This document shows positions 38,162 through 48,715 of a stretch of DNA of 64,000 nt, piece by piece. Numbering within the stretch: position 1 is the stretch's first letter; the number at the start of each line of letters is the position of its first letter. Source of the stretch: Butyrivibrio sp. GTDB taxonomy: Bacteria > Bacillota > Clostridia > Lachnospirales > Lachnospiraceae. The translations under genes and the position numbers were made by a program. Location of the stretch: contig SVGB01000017.1 of NCBI GenBank assembly GCA_015056565.1, positions 1-64,000 of the forward strand. The letters are read 5' to 3'. Below the pieces are notes generated by a model that did no database searches, was not told the DNA's origin, and saw only the letters and a program-made list of their open reading frames with translations.

Positions 38162-39160
38162 ATATACATGGCAGTAGTTGATCATGTTACAAATAAAGAA
38201 GTACAGCAAAATGGCAAGTTTGAAAGACAACCAAACCGTTTTACAACGCCTTTTGGAACAGGTGAGGGTGAACTTCCTGTAGAAGCAGGCAGATACAGAC
38301 TTTTATGGGCACCGGTTTGCCCCTGGGCAAACAGATCAATAATCGTAAGGCAGCTCATGGGACTTGAGGACGTGATATCAGTTGGAACCCTGGATCCAAT
38401 AAGACCTGATGTTCCCTGGTCGGACTGGTCCTTTACTCTTGACGAGAACGATGAGGACCCTGTTCTTAAGATCAAGCTCCTCAGTGAAGCCTACAAGAAA
38501 GCGGACCCTGACTATGACGGAAGATTTACAGTGCCAGCTCTCGTCGATCTGAAAACCGGGGCAGTAGTAAATAACGACTATTTCAATCTGACACTCTATT
38601 TTGAGACTGCCTGGGAGAAATTCCATAAACCGGATGCACCCGACCTCTACCCGGAGGAACTTAGAAAAGAGATTGACGAGCTCAACGCATTCATTTTCCA
38701 CGATGTCAACAACGGTGTCTACAAGGCCGGATTTGCCAAGAGCCAGGAGGCTTACGAAGAAGCGTATAACCTGGTATTTAATGCCTTCGATAAGTTGGAG
38801 GAGAGACTTTCGGAAAAGAGATTTCTTTTCGGAGACTACATTACCGAATCCGATGTAAGGCTGTATGTAACCCTGGCAAGATTTGATGTGGCGTACTTTA
38901 ACGGATTTAGGGTAAACAAAAAGATGCTCAAGGATTATCCCAATCTCTGGGGATACGCAAGAGATCTCTATGAGGAAGAAGCATTTGGCGGTAATACCAA
39001 TTTTGATGCCATCAAGAAACACTACCATCTGTGCTGCCTTGCGACCAATCCTTTGAACATTCTTCCAAAGGGACCTGATCTTTCTGTTTGGAAAGAACCC
39101 CATCACAGAGCAGCTCTCAGCAGAGATCCTGAGCACAAGTACAGGATAAAGAAAAAGTAA
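38162..39160 (+). CDS. glutathionyl-hydroquinone reductase / GST-like protein, paralog 2
   Basis: VEAGRYRLLWAPVCPWANR...FTVPALVDLKTGAVVNND...NNGVYKAGFAKSQEAYE; nominal ORF ATG 38153, internal ATG in 'ggaggagatatacatggcagt' (38168) fits the RBS better; exact start uncertain. Confidence 0.86.
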   Translation: MYMAVVDHVTNKEVQQNGKFERQPNRFTTPFGTGEGELPVEAGRYRLLWAPVCPWANRSIIVRQLMGLEDVISVGTLDPIRPDVPWSDWSFTLDENDEDPVLKIKLLSEAYKKADPDYDGRFTVPALVDLKTGAVVNNDYFNLTLYFETAWEKFHKPDAPDLYPEELRKEIDELNAFIFHDVNNGVYKAGFAKSQEAYEEAYNLVFNAFDKLEERLSEKRFLFGDYITESDVRLYVTLARFDVAYFNGFRVNKKMLKDYPNLWGYARDLYEEEAFGGNTNFDAIKKHYHLCCLATNPLNILPKGPDLSVWKEPHHRAALSRDPEHKYRIKKK

Positions 39161-39181
39161 AATATCAGACAGGAGGCCCAT

Positions 39182-40642
39182 ATGTCATATATTGTGCCAT
39201 TTCAGAGTGTAGACCTCTTTGAAAATACATTTAAAAGACAGATCAATAAAACTACGGGAGAGGTTGAAAACAGAAAATTTGTTTTTGACAAACTATTTGG
39301 AGAAGGACCGGATAAGCTCCCGATTGAACCAGACAGGTACAGACTTATCTGGATGCCTGGCTGCCCACACTCCAATAAAGCTGTGATAACTTTAAGACTC
39401 TTGGGTCTGGATCGAATTATCAGTATTGGAGAATGCGGAGTCTTAAGAGACCCAAGAGGATGGGTGTTTTCTGAAGATATTGGAGAAGTTGATCCGGTGC
39501 TCAAGATCCATTATCTGGACGATGCATACCTTAAGGGTGATCCGGAGTTTACTGGAAGGTCCACAGTTCCCGCTATCGTTGATGTTACCACAGGAGCTGT
39601 TGCCCAAAATGATCCTGTGAACATTCCAAAGTATTTTGTCAGGGACTGGAAAAAATATCACAAAGAAAATGCCCCGGACCTGTATCCGGAGGAGCTCCAA
39701 AAAGAGATTGATGAGTGGAGTGATTTTATCAATAAAGAAGTAAATGCTTATGGATGCGGCTTTGCAAGGAATCAGGAGACCTTTGATAAGGCTTTTGACA
39801 GCTATTTTGAGGCTCTTGATACTCTGGAAAAAAGACTGTCAGACAGGCGCTTTGTAAATGGTGATCACATCACATTGTCAGACATACACCTTTATGTAGC
39901 CCTTATCAGATTCCATATCAACTATCATCTTGTATTTGGTGTTAATAAAAAGAGACTTCAGGATTATCCAAATCTCTGGGGATACACAAGGGACATCTAC
40001 CAGACTGAAAGCTTTTATGAGTATACCAAACTTGAGTGGATCAAGAAGCACTATCAGCTTTCACCTCACATGAGGGCTAAGCTTGGAAATGTATATGGAC
40101 TTGTGGGAACAGGACCAGATAACAGAGAGCTTCTTACCCCTACTGGAAGAGAAAAACTTTCTGAGGATCCTGATAACAAGTTTGTATACGAAACAAGTAA
40201 GAACCCGCTATTTTTCCATAACAATGTCTATGGTGAAAAAGAGTATCTGGAGTATGCACTTCTTACTCCCATAAGAAAAGCAGGAGAAGCTACATTCCAG
40301 ACAGATCTTGAAAGATGGGCACATCAGGAAGAGGATGCGTTTAAGCAGATAGATAAAAGACTTAGCTCAAGCAGATACCTTCTTGGTGATAAATTGTCAG
40401 AAGCTGACGAGATACTTTATAAAACTCTTCTTCGACACGATCATATTTATTACTACCAAAATAAACTGAATTTTGCAAAGAGCTTTGATTACCCCAATAT
40501 CAGAAGATACGTGGATGACCTTAAAAATATAGATAGCATCGCAAATTCAATAGATATCGTATCAGAGAAGGAACAGGCTTTTAAAGAGCTTGATGAAAGT
40601 AGAAATCCTTACGGACTGATATTCAGAGGACCAGAGATCTAA
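39182..40642 (+). CDS. GST-like protein, paralog 3, with a second C-terminal GST_C-like helical domain
   Basis: PDRYRLIWMPGCPHSNK; first RRFVNGDHITLSDIHLYVALIRFHINY, then SSRYLLGDKLSEADEILYKTLLRHDHIYYY. Confidence 0.85.
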   Translation: MSYIVPFQSVDLFENTFKRQINKTTGEVENRKFVFDKLFGEGPDKLPIEPDRYRLIWMPGCPHSNKAVITLRLLGLDRIISIGECGVLRDPRGWVFSEDIGEVDPVLKIHYLDDAYLKGDPEFTGRSTVPAIVDVTTGAVAQNDPVNIPKYFVRDWKKYHKENAPDLYPEELQKEIDEWSDFINKEVNAYGCGFARNQETFDKAFDSYFEALDTLEKRLSDRRFVNGDHITLSDIHLYVALIRFHINYHLVFGVNKKRLQDYPNLWGYTRDIYQTESFYEYTKLEWIKKHYQLSPHMRAKLGNVYGLVGTGPDNRELLTPTGREKLSEDPDNKFVYETSKNPLFFHNNVYGEKEYLEYALLTPIRKAGEATFQTDLERWAHQEEDAFKQIDKRLSSSRYLLGDKLSEADEILYKTLLRHDHIYYYQNKLNFAKSFDYPNIRRYVDDLKNIDSIANSIDIVSEKEQAFKELDESRNPYGLIFRGPEI

Positions 40643-40670
40643 GAAAGAATTACCAGGAGGCTTAACAAAT

Positions 40671-41195
40671 ATGGACGCATACAGGATCACAAAGGATTCT
40701 CCAGATTGGCAGCATAAAGCCTATGAATATGCAAGGACGGATGCCTTTGTTTTTGGACAGGGAATCCCTCTGGAAATAGAGTACGGGCATGATGAACCAA
40801 TTGGTGATGATTACAAAGCTGTTATCTTAATGGATGAAGGCAAGCCCGTTGCTGGATGCAGGATCACTTATCCTGCCGATGATATCGGAAAGATAGGAAG
40901 AGTGTGCGTGGCGAGACAGTATCAGAAAAAGGGCATAGGCAGCATCCTTATTGAGGAAGCAGAAAAGTGGATCCAGGAAAGAAAGGTTACAAGAATAGTG
41001 ATAAACAGCCAGGACAGAGCTCAGGGCTTTTACGAGAAGATAGGCTATGAGCTGGTTCCTGGAGTTGATCCTCACCCTTTTGAGGGCAGGCTTACAACAG
41101 CCTATGAAGACATCCCAAGAGACTACGTTCCTAAGAAGAATCCATTGGGATTTGCCTGTGTTCTTCTTGAAAAGAAGACATGTGCCCTTCGCTAA
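40671..41195 (+). CDS. GNAT family N-acetyltransferase
   Basis: GRVCVARQYQKKGIGSILIEEAEKWIQERKVTRIVINSQDRAQGFYEKIGYE. Confidence 0.9.
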   Translation: MDAYRITKDSPDWQHKAYEYARTDAFVFGQGIPLEIEYGHDEPIGDDYKAVILMDEGKPVAGCRITYPADDIGKIGRVCVARQYQKKGIGSILIEEAEKWIQERKVTRIVINSQDRAQGFYEKIGYELVPGVDPHPFEGRLTTAYEDIPRDYVPKKNPLGFACVLLEKKTCALR

Positions 41196-41236
41196 AGCAT
41201 AATGCATTTAACACAAGAAAAAACGAGGTAAACGCT

Positions 41237-41977
41237 ATGGCTACTTTATTTGATTTCAAACTAGTGTTTTCACAAATTCCAGAACTTCTAAAGTATCTTC
41301 CTATAACACTTGAACTATCTATCATCTCCATGGTGCTTGGAATCGTACTTGGACTTATCCTGGCGATAGTCAAGATAAGAGAGATTCCAGTACTTAAGCA
41401 GATAGCAACATTTTATATATCCCTGATACGAGGAACGCCGATACTGGTACAGCTGTATATTGCGTACTTTGGAATACCAATGTTTTTTAAATGGCTCAGC
41501 ATAAGGAATGGAACTGAATACCAGCCAGCTGACATATCCGGTTTTGTTTATGCAGTTATAGCTCTTGGAATAAACACATCGGCCTTCAATGCAGAGATCA
41601 TCAGAGCAGCTCTTTTGTCAGTAGGAGAAGGTCAGATCGAGGCAGCAAGTGCTCTGGGAATGACATATCTTCAGACCCTAAGAAGGATCATCCTTCCGGA
41701 AGCTATCACAGTAGCTCTTCCATCCCTTGGAAATTCCTTCATTTCAGTAATAAAAGGAACCTCGCTTGCATTCACCTGTGCGGTAGTTGAGATGACAGCC
41801 CAGGGCAAGATCCTTGGAGGAAGGAACTACAGATACTTCGAGGTGTATGTTAGCCTGGCGATCATCTATTGGGCGATCACTATCATAATCGAGCAGGCAC
41901 TTAAGTATTTTGAAAAGAAACTGGCAATACCGGAGCAGGTTGCAAACTATGTGCCGGAAAGTGAGGAAAAGGCATGA
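41237..41977 (+). CDS. amino-acid ABC transporter permease
   Basis: AEIIRAALLSVGEGQIEAASALGMTYLQTLRRIILPEAITVALPSLGNSF; ATG 41237 after cgagg. Confidence 0.92.
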   Translation: MATLFDFKLVFSQIPELLKYLPITLELSIISMVLGIVLGLILAIVKIREIPVLKQIATFYISLIRGTPILVQLYIAYFGIPMFFKWLSIRNGTEYQPADISGFVYAVIALGINTSAFNAEIIRAALLSVGEGQIEAASALGMTYLQTLRRIILPEAITVALPSLGNSFISVIKGTSLAFTCAVVEMTAQGKILGGRNYRYFEVYVSLAIIYWAITIIIEQALKYFEKKLAIPEQVANYVPESEEKA

Positions 41978-42732
41978 TCAAGGTAGAGGGACTTTCAAAG
42001 AGATATCACGACAATATAGTTTTAGAGAATGTGGACCTTGAGATAAATGAAGGCGATGTAATAGGAATAATCGGACCTTCAGGCACAGGCAAGTCAACGC
42101 TCCTTAGATGCATCGATCAGCTGGAGATTCCTGAAAAGGGATCCATAAATCTTGGAGAAAGAGATGTGGACCTTTCAAGGAAAAACAGGAAAGACATTAA
42201 CGAGATCAGACAAAATACAGGAATGGTGTTTCAGAGGTTTAACCTTTTTGAGAAGAAGACAGCTCTGGAAAATGTCATGGAAGGCCTCATCGTTGTAAAG
42301 AAGATGAATAAGGAAGAGGCAAAAAAGATTGCCCTTGAAGAGCTTGCAAAGGTTGGAATGACAGCCTGGGCAAATCACTATCCAAAGCATATGTCTGGCG
42401 GTCAGCAGCAGAGAGTTGCTATAGCAAGGGCACTTGCCATGAAGCCAAGGCTCCTTCTTTTGGACGAGCCTACATCAGCTCTTGATCCTGAACTGGTGGG
42501 AGAGGTTTTGGATGTGGTAAAAGATATTGCTTCTAAGGGCTACACAATGCTCCTGGTATCCCACGAGATGAATTTTGTAAGGAATGTATCAAACAGAGTC
42601 ATCTTCCTTGATAAGGGACATATTGTTGAGGACGGTACACCAAATGAAGTATTTGAACACCCTAAGAACCAGAGGACAAAAGAGTTCTTTGCAAAGATGA
42701 ATCTGATGAATCAGCCAGATTACATCATTTAA
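41974..42732 (+). CDS. amino-acid ABC transporter ATP-binding protein
   Basis: [39 protein letters not shown]. Confidence 0.95.
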   Translation: MIKVEGLSKRYHDNIVLENVDLEINEGDVIGIIGPSGTGKSTLLRCIDQLEIPEKGSINLGERDVDLSRKNRKDINEIRQNTGMVFQRFNLFEKKTALENVMEGLIVVKKMNKEEAKKIALEELAKVGMTAWANHYPKHMSGGQQQRVAIARALAMKPRLLLLDEPTSALDPELVGEVLDVVKDIASKGYTMLLVSHEMNFVRNVSNRVIFLDKGHIVEDGTPNEVFEHPKNQRTKEFFAKMNLMNQPDYII

Positions 42733-42762
42733 ATATTAAAGCAATAAGAGGAGGAAAATGAC

Positions 42763-44022
42763 ATGAGTAATGCATGCAGCATAGCTGATCACAGAGCAAA
42801 AGTAAATGGGGGAGTCCCTGAAAACGGCTATACAGACGAGCTCGCTGAAAAGTTTGCGCAGGAAGTTGGCGCTATTCCAAGACCAATGGAAACAAAAAAT
42901 GAGATTGACGAAAGAGGCGCTTTTGTAAGACAGCCAAACGCATTTATAGCTAAAGCTGGAGACGGAGAAGGAGAGTGGAAGCCTGAGGCAGGAAGATATC
43001 AGATCTACTGGATGAAGGGATGTAACTGGTCAAACAGACCTGTGATAGTAAGAGACATCCTGGGACTTACAGACGTTATCTATGATATCAGAACCTCCCA
43101 CAGCGGACAGTCCAATAAATACGGTCATGGTTTCAGCGACCAGGAAGGTTTTAAAGATCCTAAGACAGGAGCATACTTCCTCTCCGAGTTTTATAAGAAT
43201 GCAAACCCTGATTACAAGGGAAGAGCTACAACACCAACTATCGTTGATATCAAGGAAAAGAAGGCAGTCAATAACGACTACCACAGAATGACCAACTATC
43301 TTGAGGTTAATTTCAGGGCTCTTCAGCCTGAGGATGCACCAGATCTTTATCCTGTTAAATACAGGGATGTGATCGATGAGTTCAACGACTGGCTGTTCCC
43401 TCACGTTAACAACGGACACTACAGAATGGCTTTTTGCCAGTCCCTTGAAGCTTACGATGAGGCCTTTGAAGATTTCTACGCTTCAATGGATAAGCTTGAA
43501 AAGAGACTTTCAGAAAACAGATTCTTGTTTGGAGATTATATCACCGATTCAGACATAAGGTTCTTTGTTACCATAGTTCGCTGGGATACCAGCTACTTTA
43601 AGAATGTAGGCCCTGTAAGAAGAAGGATAGCTGATTATCCAAACATTTATGCTTACATGAAGGAACTGTACAATATTCCGGCGTTTAAGAACGCAACCTT
43701 TGTGCATGATCTGGTACTTGGACCTCCAGCAGATAAGGAAAAGCTCTTTGCAGACTGGAATACAAGGATCGCAAGCCAGATAGACTATGACAAGCTTTGG
43801 GCAGATGATGGCAGCAGGGCCAAGCTTTCATCAGATCCAAATGGTGATATCTATTTAAGACATCCCAAGGGAGAAACTGTTGAGGACTATCAGAGTGAAA
43901 TATCTGTTTCTCACTGGAATTCTGAGGCGCAGGCAGACAGGGATCCATCAGATCCAAAGAACAGTGTACTTAGAGTGGATGCAAGCATCAATCCGCTTAA
44001 AGGACTTTTGAAGAACGAATAA
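42763..44022 (+). CDS. GST-like protein, paralog 4
   Basis: [19 protein letters not shown]...[18 protein letters not shown]...[22 protein letters not shown]...[23 protein letters not shown]. Confidence 0.85.
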   Translation: MSNACSIADHRAKVNGGVPENGYTDELAEKFAQEVGAIPRPMETKNEIDERGAFVRQPNAFIAKAGDGEGEWKPEAGRYQIYWMKGCNWSNRPVIVRDILGLTDVIYDIRTSHSGQSNKYGHGFSDQEGFKDPKTGAYFLSEFYKNANPDYKGRATTPTIVDIKEKKAVNNDYHRMTNYLEVNFRALQPEDAPDLYPVKYRDVIDEFNDWLFPHVNNGHYRMAFCQSLEAYDEAFEDFYASMDKLEKRLSENRFLFGDYITDSDIRFFVTIVRWDTSYFKNVGPVRRRIADYPNIYAYMKELYNIPAFKNATFVHDLVLGPPADKEKLFADWNTRIASQIDYDKLWADDGSRAKLSSDPNGDIYLRHPKGETVEDYQSEISVSHWNSEAQADRDPSDPKNSVLRVDASINPLKGLLKNE

Positions 44023-44042
44023 GGCAATTGCAGGAGAACGCC

Positions 44043-45188
44043 ATGGATCATAAGGCAGGGTTAGATGACAACAGAATAGTTAAGACGTTTGAGGATTTTG
44101 CCATTATCGATGGCGTCTCCTATAAAGAGAGGGCGGTTGCGGATCATCTTATAGCTGCCTGGAATAAGCTTGGAGTTGAGCTTACAGAGGATGACGCTGC
44201 TGGAAAGATTGGCTCAGATACTGGTAATCTGTATGGTTTCATTGAGGGGAAAGGAAGTTTAAAGAATGCTGAGCCAACTCTTTTTTGCGCCCATATGGAT
44301 ACGGTATCTCCGGGAATAGGTAAAAAAGTCATAGTCCATGACGATGGGAAGATAACCAGTGATGGAACAACGGTCCTTGGAGCAGATGACAGGGCAGCCC
44401 TTGCAGTGATATATGAGGGATACAGGGAGCTAAGGGAAAATGCAGAAGACCATCCCCCAATTGAACTGTTATTTACTCCATGCGAAGAGGTATATACAGT
44501 AGGGGCAGCGGCCTTTGACTACTCCAGGGTGAAGTCAAGGATTGCTTATATACCGGACTGCAGCGGGGACTACGGAGTTTATTCATCTCAGGAGCCAAGC
44601 CTTATCTATTTTGAGATCACCATTGATGGAAAGGCAGCACATGCAGGGTTTGAGCCTGAAAATGGAATAAACGCAATAGCAATTGCAGCTTCATCCATCA
44701 GCAGGATAAAGCAGGGATGGACAGATGATCACACCACTTTAAATTTTGGAAGCATTGAAGGAGGAACGGTCAGCAATGCAGTTCCTGCCAAGGTTCTTAT
44801 AAAGGGAGAGATCAGGAGCGCAGTACATGATGATGCTCTTAAAACCTGGGATAGGATAAAAGAAATATTCAAAGAGGAAGCAGATAAGCCGGGCGGTAAA
44901 GTTTCTTTTGCCCATGACATAAGGTTAATAGCATATCAAAAGCAGGAAGGAGCCGTGTATGATCCATCACTTGAAAGATATCGAAGAGCACTTGAAAAGC
45001 AAGGCGAGAAACCCATATCTAAGAAGTCTTTTGGCGGAAGCGATGCAAATGTCCTTATCAGAAATCATATTGATGCCCTATGCATCTTCAATGCCATGCA
45101 TGACATACATACCACAGGTGAATATACCACTGTTTTTGAACTTATCAAAACAAAAGAGCTGATCAAGCTTTTAATGAGAGGAGAGTAG
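44043..45188 (+). CDS. M20 family metallopeptidase, tripeptidase T (PepT)-like
   Basis: [12 protein letters not shown]...[20 protein letters not shown]...[17 protein letters not shown] 44043 after caggag. Confidence 0.86.
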   Translation: MDHKAGLDDNRIVKTFEDFAIIDGVSYKERAVADHLIAAWNKLGVELTEDDAAGKIGSDTGNLYGFIEGKGSLKNAEPTLFCAHMDTVSPGIGKKVIVHDDGKITSDGTTVLGADDRAALAVIYEGYRELRENAEDHPPIELLFTPCEEVYTVGAAAFDYSRVKSRIAYIPDCSGDYGVYSSQEPSLIYFEITIDGKAAHAGFEPENGINAIAIAASSISRIKQGWTDDHTTLNFGSIEGGTVSNAVPAKVLIKGEIRSAVHDDALKTWDRIKEIFKEEADKPGGKVSFAHDIRLIAYQKQEGAVYDPSLERYRRALEKQGEKPISKKSFGGSDANVLIRNHIDALCIFNAMHDIHTTGEYTTVFELIKTKELIKLLMRGE

Positions 45189-45190
45189 AT

Positions 45191-46120
45191 ATGGCAAAAG
45201 TATATGACAGCATTCTGGAACTTGTTGGAAAGACCCCTATTGTGCAGCTTCACAAGCTGGAAGAGAAGGAGGGTTTAAAGGCGCACATTTATGCCAAGCT
45301 TGAGTTCTTTAATCCAACTTCAAGTGTTAAGGCAAGGCCAGCACTTAATATGGTGGAGGAAGCAGAGAAGGATGGAAGGCTTAAGCCTGGGGGAACCATC
45401 ATTGAGGGAACAAGCGGAAACACCGGTATTGGCCTGGCTGCTGTGGCAGCCGCCAAGGGCTATAAGTGCATAATCTGTATGCCGGATAACCTTTCAAAAG
45501 AGAGACTTCTGACCCTTAAGAGTTTTGGGGCAGAGGTGGTATTTACAGATGCTAAGCTCAATATGGCCGGAGCCGGAGCTAAGGCTGCAGAGATTCTTGA
45601 AAAGACGCCGGGTGGTGTGATCATGGGACAGGGCGGAAACCCTGCAAATCCAGCAGCTCACTATAAGACAACCGGTCCTGAGATCTGGGAGGACATGGAT
45701 GGTAAGATTGATATCTTCCTGGCAACGTCAGGAACAGGAGGAACTATCTCAGGAGCTGGTGATTACTTAAGGGAAAAGAAATCTGATGTTGAGATCATTG
45801 CTGTTGAACCAAAGGGCAGCGCTGTACTTAACGGCGGCGAGCCAGGCCCACACAAGATCCAGGGAATCGGTGGCGGCATGACACCACCAGTTACTAAAGT
45901 TGAGCTTTTCAATGAAGTAATTGATGTTGCAGATGAAGACGCATACGAGTATGCAAGACTTCTTCCAAAGCTTGAAGGATTTTCGGTAGGAATCTCATCT
46001 GGAGCTGCACTCTGGGCAGCAGTTCAGATTGCTAAAAGGCCGGAAAATGAAGGTAAGAATATTGTCATAGTAATACCTGACAGCGGCGACAGATATCTTT
46101 CAGGTGACCTATACGAATAA
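45191..46120 (+). CDS. cysK: cysteine synthase (O-acetylserine sulfhydrylase)
   Basis: VGKTPIVQLHKL...NPTSSVKARPALNM...IIEGTSGNTGIGLAAVAAAKGYK. Confidence 0.92.
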   Translation: MAKVYDSILELVGKTPIVQLHKLEEKEGLKAHIYAKLEFFNPTSSVKARPALNMVEEAEKDGRLKPGGTIIEGTSGNTGIGLAAVAAAKGYKCIICMPDNLSKERLLTLKSFGAEVVFTDAKLNMAGAGAKAAEILEKTPGGVIMGQGGNPANPAAHYKTTGPEIWEDMDGKIDIFLATSGTGGTISGAGDYLREKKSDVEIIAVEPKGSAVLNGGEPGPHKIQGIGGGMTPPVTKVELFNEVIDVADEDAYEYARLLPKLEGFSVGISSGAALWAAVQIAKRPENEGKNIVIVIPDSGDRYLSGDLYE

Positions 46121-46125
46121 TAAAT

Positions 46126-46183
46126 GAGTCGCTGGAAACAGTGCCACGGGGATAATCCCCGTGACTTGTTTCCTCAGTGACTC
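46126..46183 (+). terminator. long intergenic hairpin downstream of cysK (terminator or structured element)
   Basis: GAGTCGCTGGAAACA...CACGGGGATAATCCCCGTG...TGTTTCCTCAGTGACTC then ATTT. Confidence 0.6.
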
Positions 46184-46233
46184 AATTTCTTTGTATAATA
46201 GGATCATACTAAAGATAAAAAAGGGGATAATCC

Positions 46234-47424
46234 ATGGGACAATACGATTTTGATACCTATATAGACAGACGTGGTACTTCCTGCATTAAGTGGGATTTTG
46301 GAATGGAGAGAAAGGGCAGGGATGACCTTTTACCACTTTGGGTTGCAGATATGGATTTTAAGCTTCCTGATGAGATTGTAAGTGATATTACAAACAGGGC
46401 CAGTCAGGGAGTCTTTGGCTACACTGACCCCAAGGCTGATTATTTTGACGCAGTAAATGGCTGGTTTGAGAGGCGCCATGGTTTTAAAGTGGATCACGAC
46501 TGGATCACCATAACTCACGGAGTTGTCTACGGGATCGTACTTGCCATAAGGGCATTTACTGAGCCGGGAGAAGCTGTAATGATCCAGCAGCCTGTTTACT
46601 ATCCATTTGCGGAGTCGGTGAGAGTTAACAAAAGAAAACTCGTCAATAACCAGCTTGTATATAAGGATGGAAAGTACGAGATTGATTTTGATGACTTTGA
46701 GAAAAAGATAGTGGAGGAGAAGGTCAAGCTGTTTCTTCTTTGCAGCCCCCACAATCCGGTAGGACGAGTGTGGAGCAGGGATGAGCTTATCAGGATCGCA
46801 GACATCTGCAAGCGCCACGATGTCTATGTTTTTGCGGATGAAATACATTCTGATTTTATCTACAGCTCTTTTGCCCATACCTCTTACATGACACTTGGAG
46901 ATGGGTACAGGGATAAGCTGATCCTTGGAACGTCACCAAGTAAAACCTTCAATATGGCAGGACTTCAGGTGGCAAACATCATCATCCCCAATAGGGATGT
47001 AAGGGAAAAGTTCAGGTACGAGAACATGATCACCGGCTATAGCCAGTGCAATGCTGTGGGCCTTGAAGCTACAAAGAGCGTCTACACCAAAGGTGATAAA
47101 TGGGTTGATGAGCTAATAGAATACCTTGAGGGGAACCTTTCTTTTGTCAGGGATTTCTTAAAAGAAAAGCTTCCTAAGGTTAAGCTTGTTGAGCCCGAGG
47201 GCACATACCTTATCTGGCTGGATTTTTCGAAGATCACAGACAGTCACAAGGAGCTTGAGGACCTTATTGTAGATAAAGCACATCTGTGGCTTGATCCTGG
47301 AATAATATTTGGAAAAGAGACTTCTCTTTTCGAGAGGATCAACATCGCATGTCCACGCAGTATCTTAAAGCAGGCAATGGAGCAGCTTTATGAAGCTATT
47401 AGCAACGCTGATAGCAAAATATAA
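46234..47424 (+). CDS. PatB/MalY-type PLP-dependent C-S lyase / aminotransferase
   Basis: RRGTSCIKWD...DLLPLWVADMDFKLPDEI...GTSPSKTFNMAGLQVANIIIPN. Confidence 0.92.
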   Translation: MGQYDFDTYIDRRGTSCIKWDFGMERKGRDDLLPLWVADMDFKLPDEIVSDITNRASQGVFGYTDPKADYFDAVNGWFERRHGFKVDHDWITITHGVVYGIVLAIRAFTEPGEAVMIQQPVYYPFAESVRVNKRKLVNNQLVYKDGKYEIDFDDFEKKIVEEKVKLFLLCSPHNPVGRVWSRDELIRIADICKRHDVYVFADEIHSDFIYSSFAHTSYMTLGDGYRDKLILGTSPSKTFNMAGLQVANIIIPNRDVREKFRYENMITGYSQCNAVGLEATKSVYTKGDKWVDELIEYLEGNLSFVRDFLKEKLPKVKLVEPEGTYLIWLDFSKITDSHKELEDLIVDKAHLWLDPGIIFGKETSLFERINIACPRSILKQAMEQLYEAISNADSKI

Positions 47425-47439
47425 GTATTCCTTAATTGT

Positions 47440-47470
47440 ATAGCCGTGGAAACGCGGCTATTATTTTTTT
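47440..47470 (+). terminator. rho-independent terminator
   Basis: ATAGCCG-tggaaacg-CGGCTAT then T-run. Confidence 0.75.
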
Positions 47471-47495
47471 ATCAGATATGAGGAGCAGACAGATT

Positions 47496-48662
47496 ATGGG
47501 AAAAGAAAGATCATCAGGTTACAGTATTGATACGAAGTGCCAGATTGTTGATAAGGACCTGGCAGACAGGTGGGGAGCCGTAAGCTTTCCGATTTATCAG
47601 TCGGCAACGTTTGCACATCACGGCCTTGGAGGAAGCACCGGGTATGATTACACAAGGATGCAGAACCCCACCAGACAGCAGCTTGAGAGCGTGGTGGCAG
47701 ATCTTGAGAACGGAATTGATGCCCTTGCCTATTCAAGTGGAATGGCAGCAGTTGCAAATGTGATGGAACTCTTTAAACCCGGCGATCATATTATTGTTGA
47801 CGAAGATCTTTACGGCGGAAGCATAAGACTCTTTGAGGAAATCAACAAAAAGAATGGACTGGAGTTTACTGTAGCTAATCTTAGCAGGGAAAATGTACTT
47901 GACTATATCAGGGACAATACCAAAGCAGTTTACCTTGAGACTCCCACTAATCCCATGATGAATGTGACAGATATTGAAAAGCTGTCAAAGCAGGTCCATC
48001 AAAAAGGTCTCATCCTGATAGTAGATAACACCTTTTTATCTCCTTATTTCCAGAATCCATTAGATCTTGGGGCTGATATAGTGATCCACTCAGGCACTAA
48101 GTTTCTTGGAGGTCACCACGACACCATCGGAGGGTTTGTTGTTGTTAAGGATGAAAAGATAGATGAAAGGCTAAGGCTTATATATAAAACAGTAGGGGCG
48201 GGGCTTTCACCCTTTGACAGCTGGCTGATACTAAGGGGCATAAGAACACTTTCAGTAAGGCTTGAAAGAGCGCAGGAAAATGCCATCAAACTGGCTGAGT
48301 ATCTGAAGAATAAAGAGCATGTCACAAGAGTTATTTATCCGGGACTGCCTGATCATCCGGGATACGAGATCATGAAAAAGCAGGCCAGAGGATTTGGTGC
48401 GATGCTTACTTTTGAGGTTGACAGTGCTGAGTTTGCAAAACAGATACTTGATAATGTTGAACTGATCTACTTTGCGGAAAGTCTTGGGGGAACAGAAACA
48501 CTTATTACTTATCCAATAACCCAGACACATGCTGAGGTTCCAAAGAGTCTTCTTGATAAGAACGGAATTACTGACAGGGTGCTAAGGCTTTCAGTGGGAA
48601 TAGAAGGAATTGAAGATCTAAAAGCTGAGTTTGACAGAGTTTTTGAGATAGCAGCTCGTTAG
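47496..48662 (+). CDS. Cys/Met metabolism PLP enzyme (cystathionine gamma-synthase/lyase-like)
   Basis: YDYTRMQNPTRQQLESVVADLENG...VYLETPTNPMMNVTDI...HSGTKFLGGHHDTIGG; ATG 47496 lies after the terminator. Confidence 0.92.
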   Translation: MGKERSSGYSIDTKCQIVDKDLADRWGAVSFPIYQSATFAHHGLGGSTGYDYTRMQNPTRQQLESVVADLENGIDALAYSSGMAAVANVMELFKPGDHIIVDEDLYGGSIRLFEEINKKNGLEFTVANLSRENVLDYIRDNTKAVYLETPTNPMMNVTDIEKLSKQVHQKGLILIVDNTFLSPYFQNPLDLGADIVIHSGTKFLGGHHDTIGGFVVVKDEKIDERLRLIYKTVGAGLSPFDSWLILRGIRTLSVRLERAQENAIKLAEYLKNKEHVTRVIYPGLPDHPGYEIMKKQARGFGAMLTFEVDSAEFAKQILDNVELIYFAESLGGTETLITYPITQTHAEVPKSLLDKNGITDRVLRLSVGIEGIEDLKAEFDRVFEIAAR

Positions 48663-48715
48663 ATGGTTGAGAATTTGTACGACAATGATAAGCGGTCATA
48701 AGAAGAGGTAATGAT

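Noticed and set aside
38378-39181. 267-aa minus-strand ORF
   Set aside because: Antisense to GST paralog 2; no RBS or domain.
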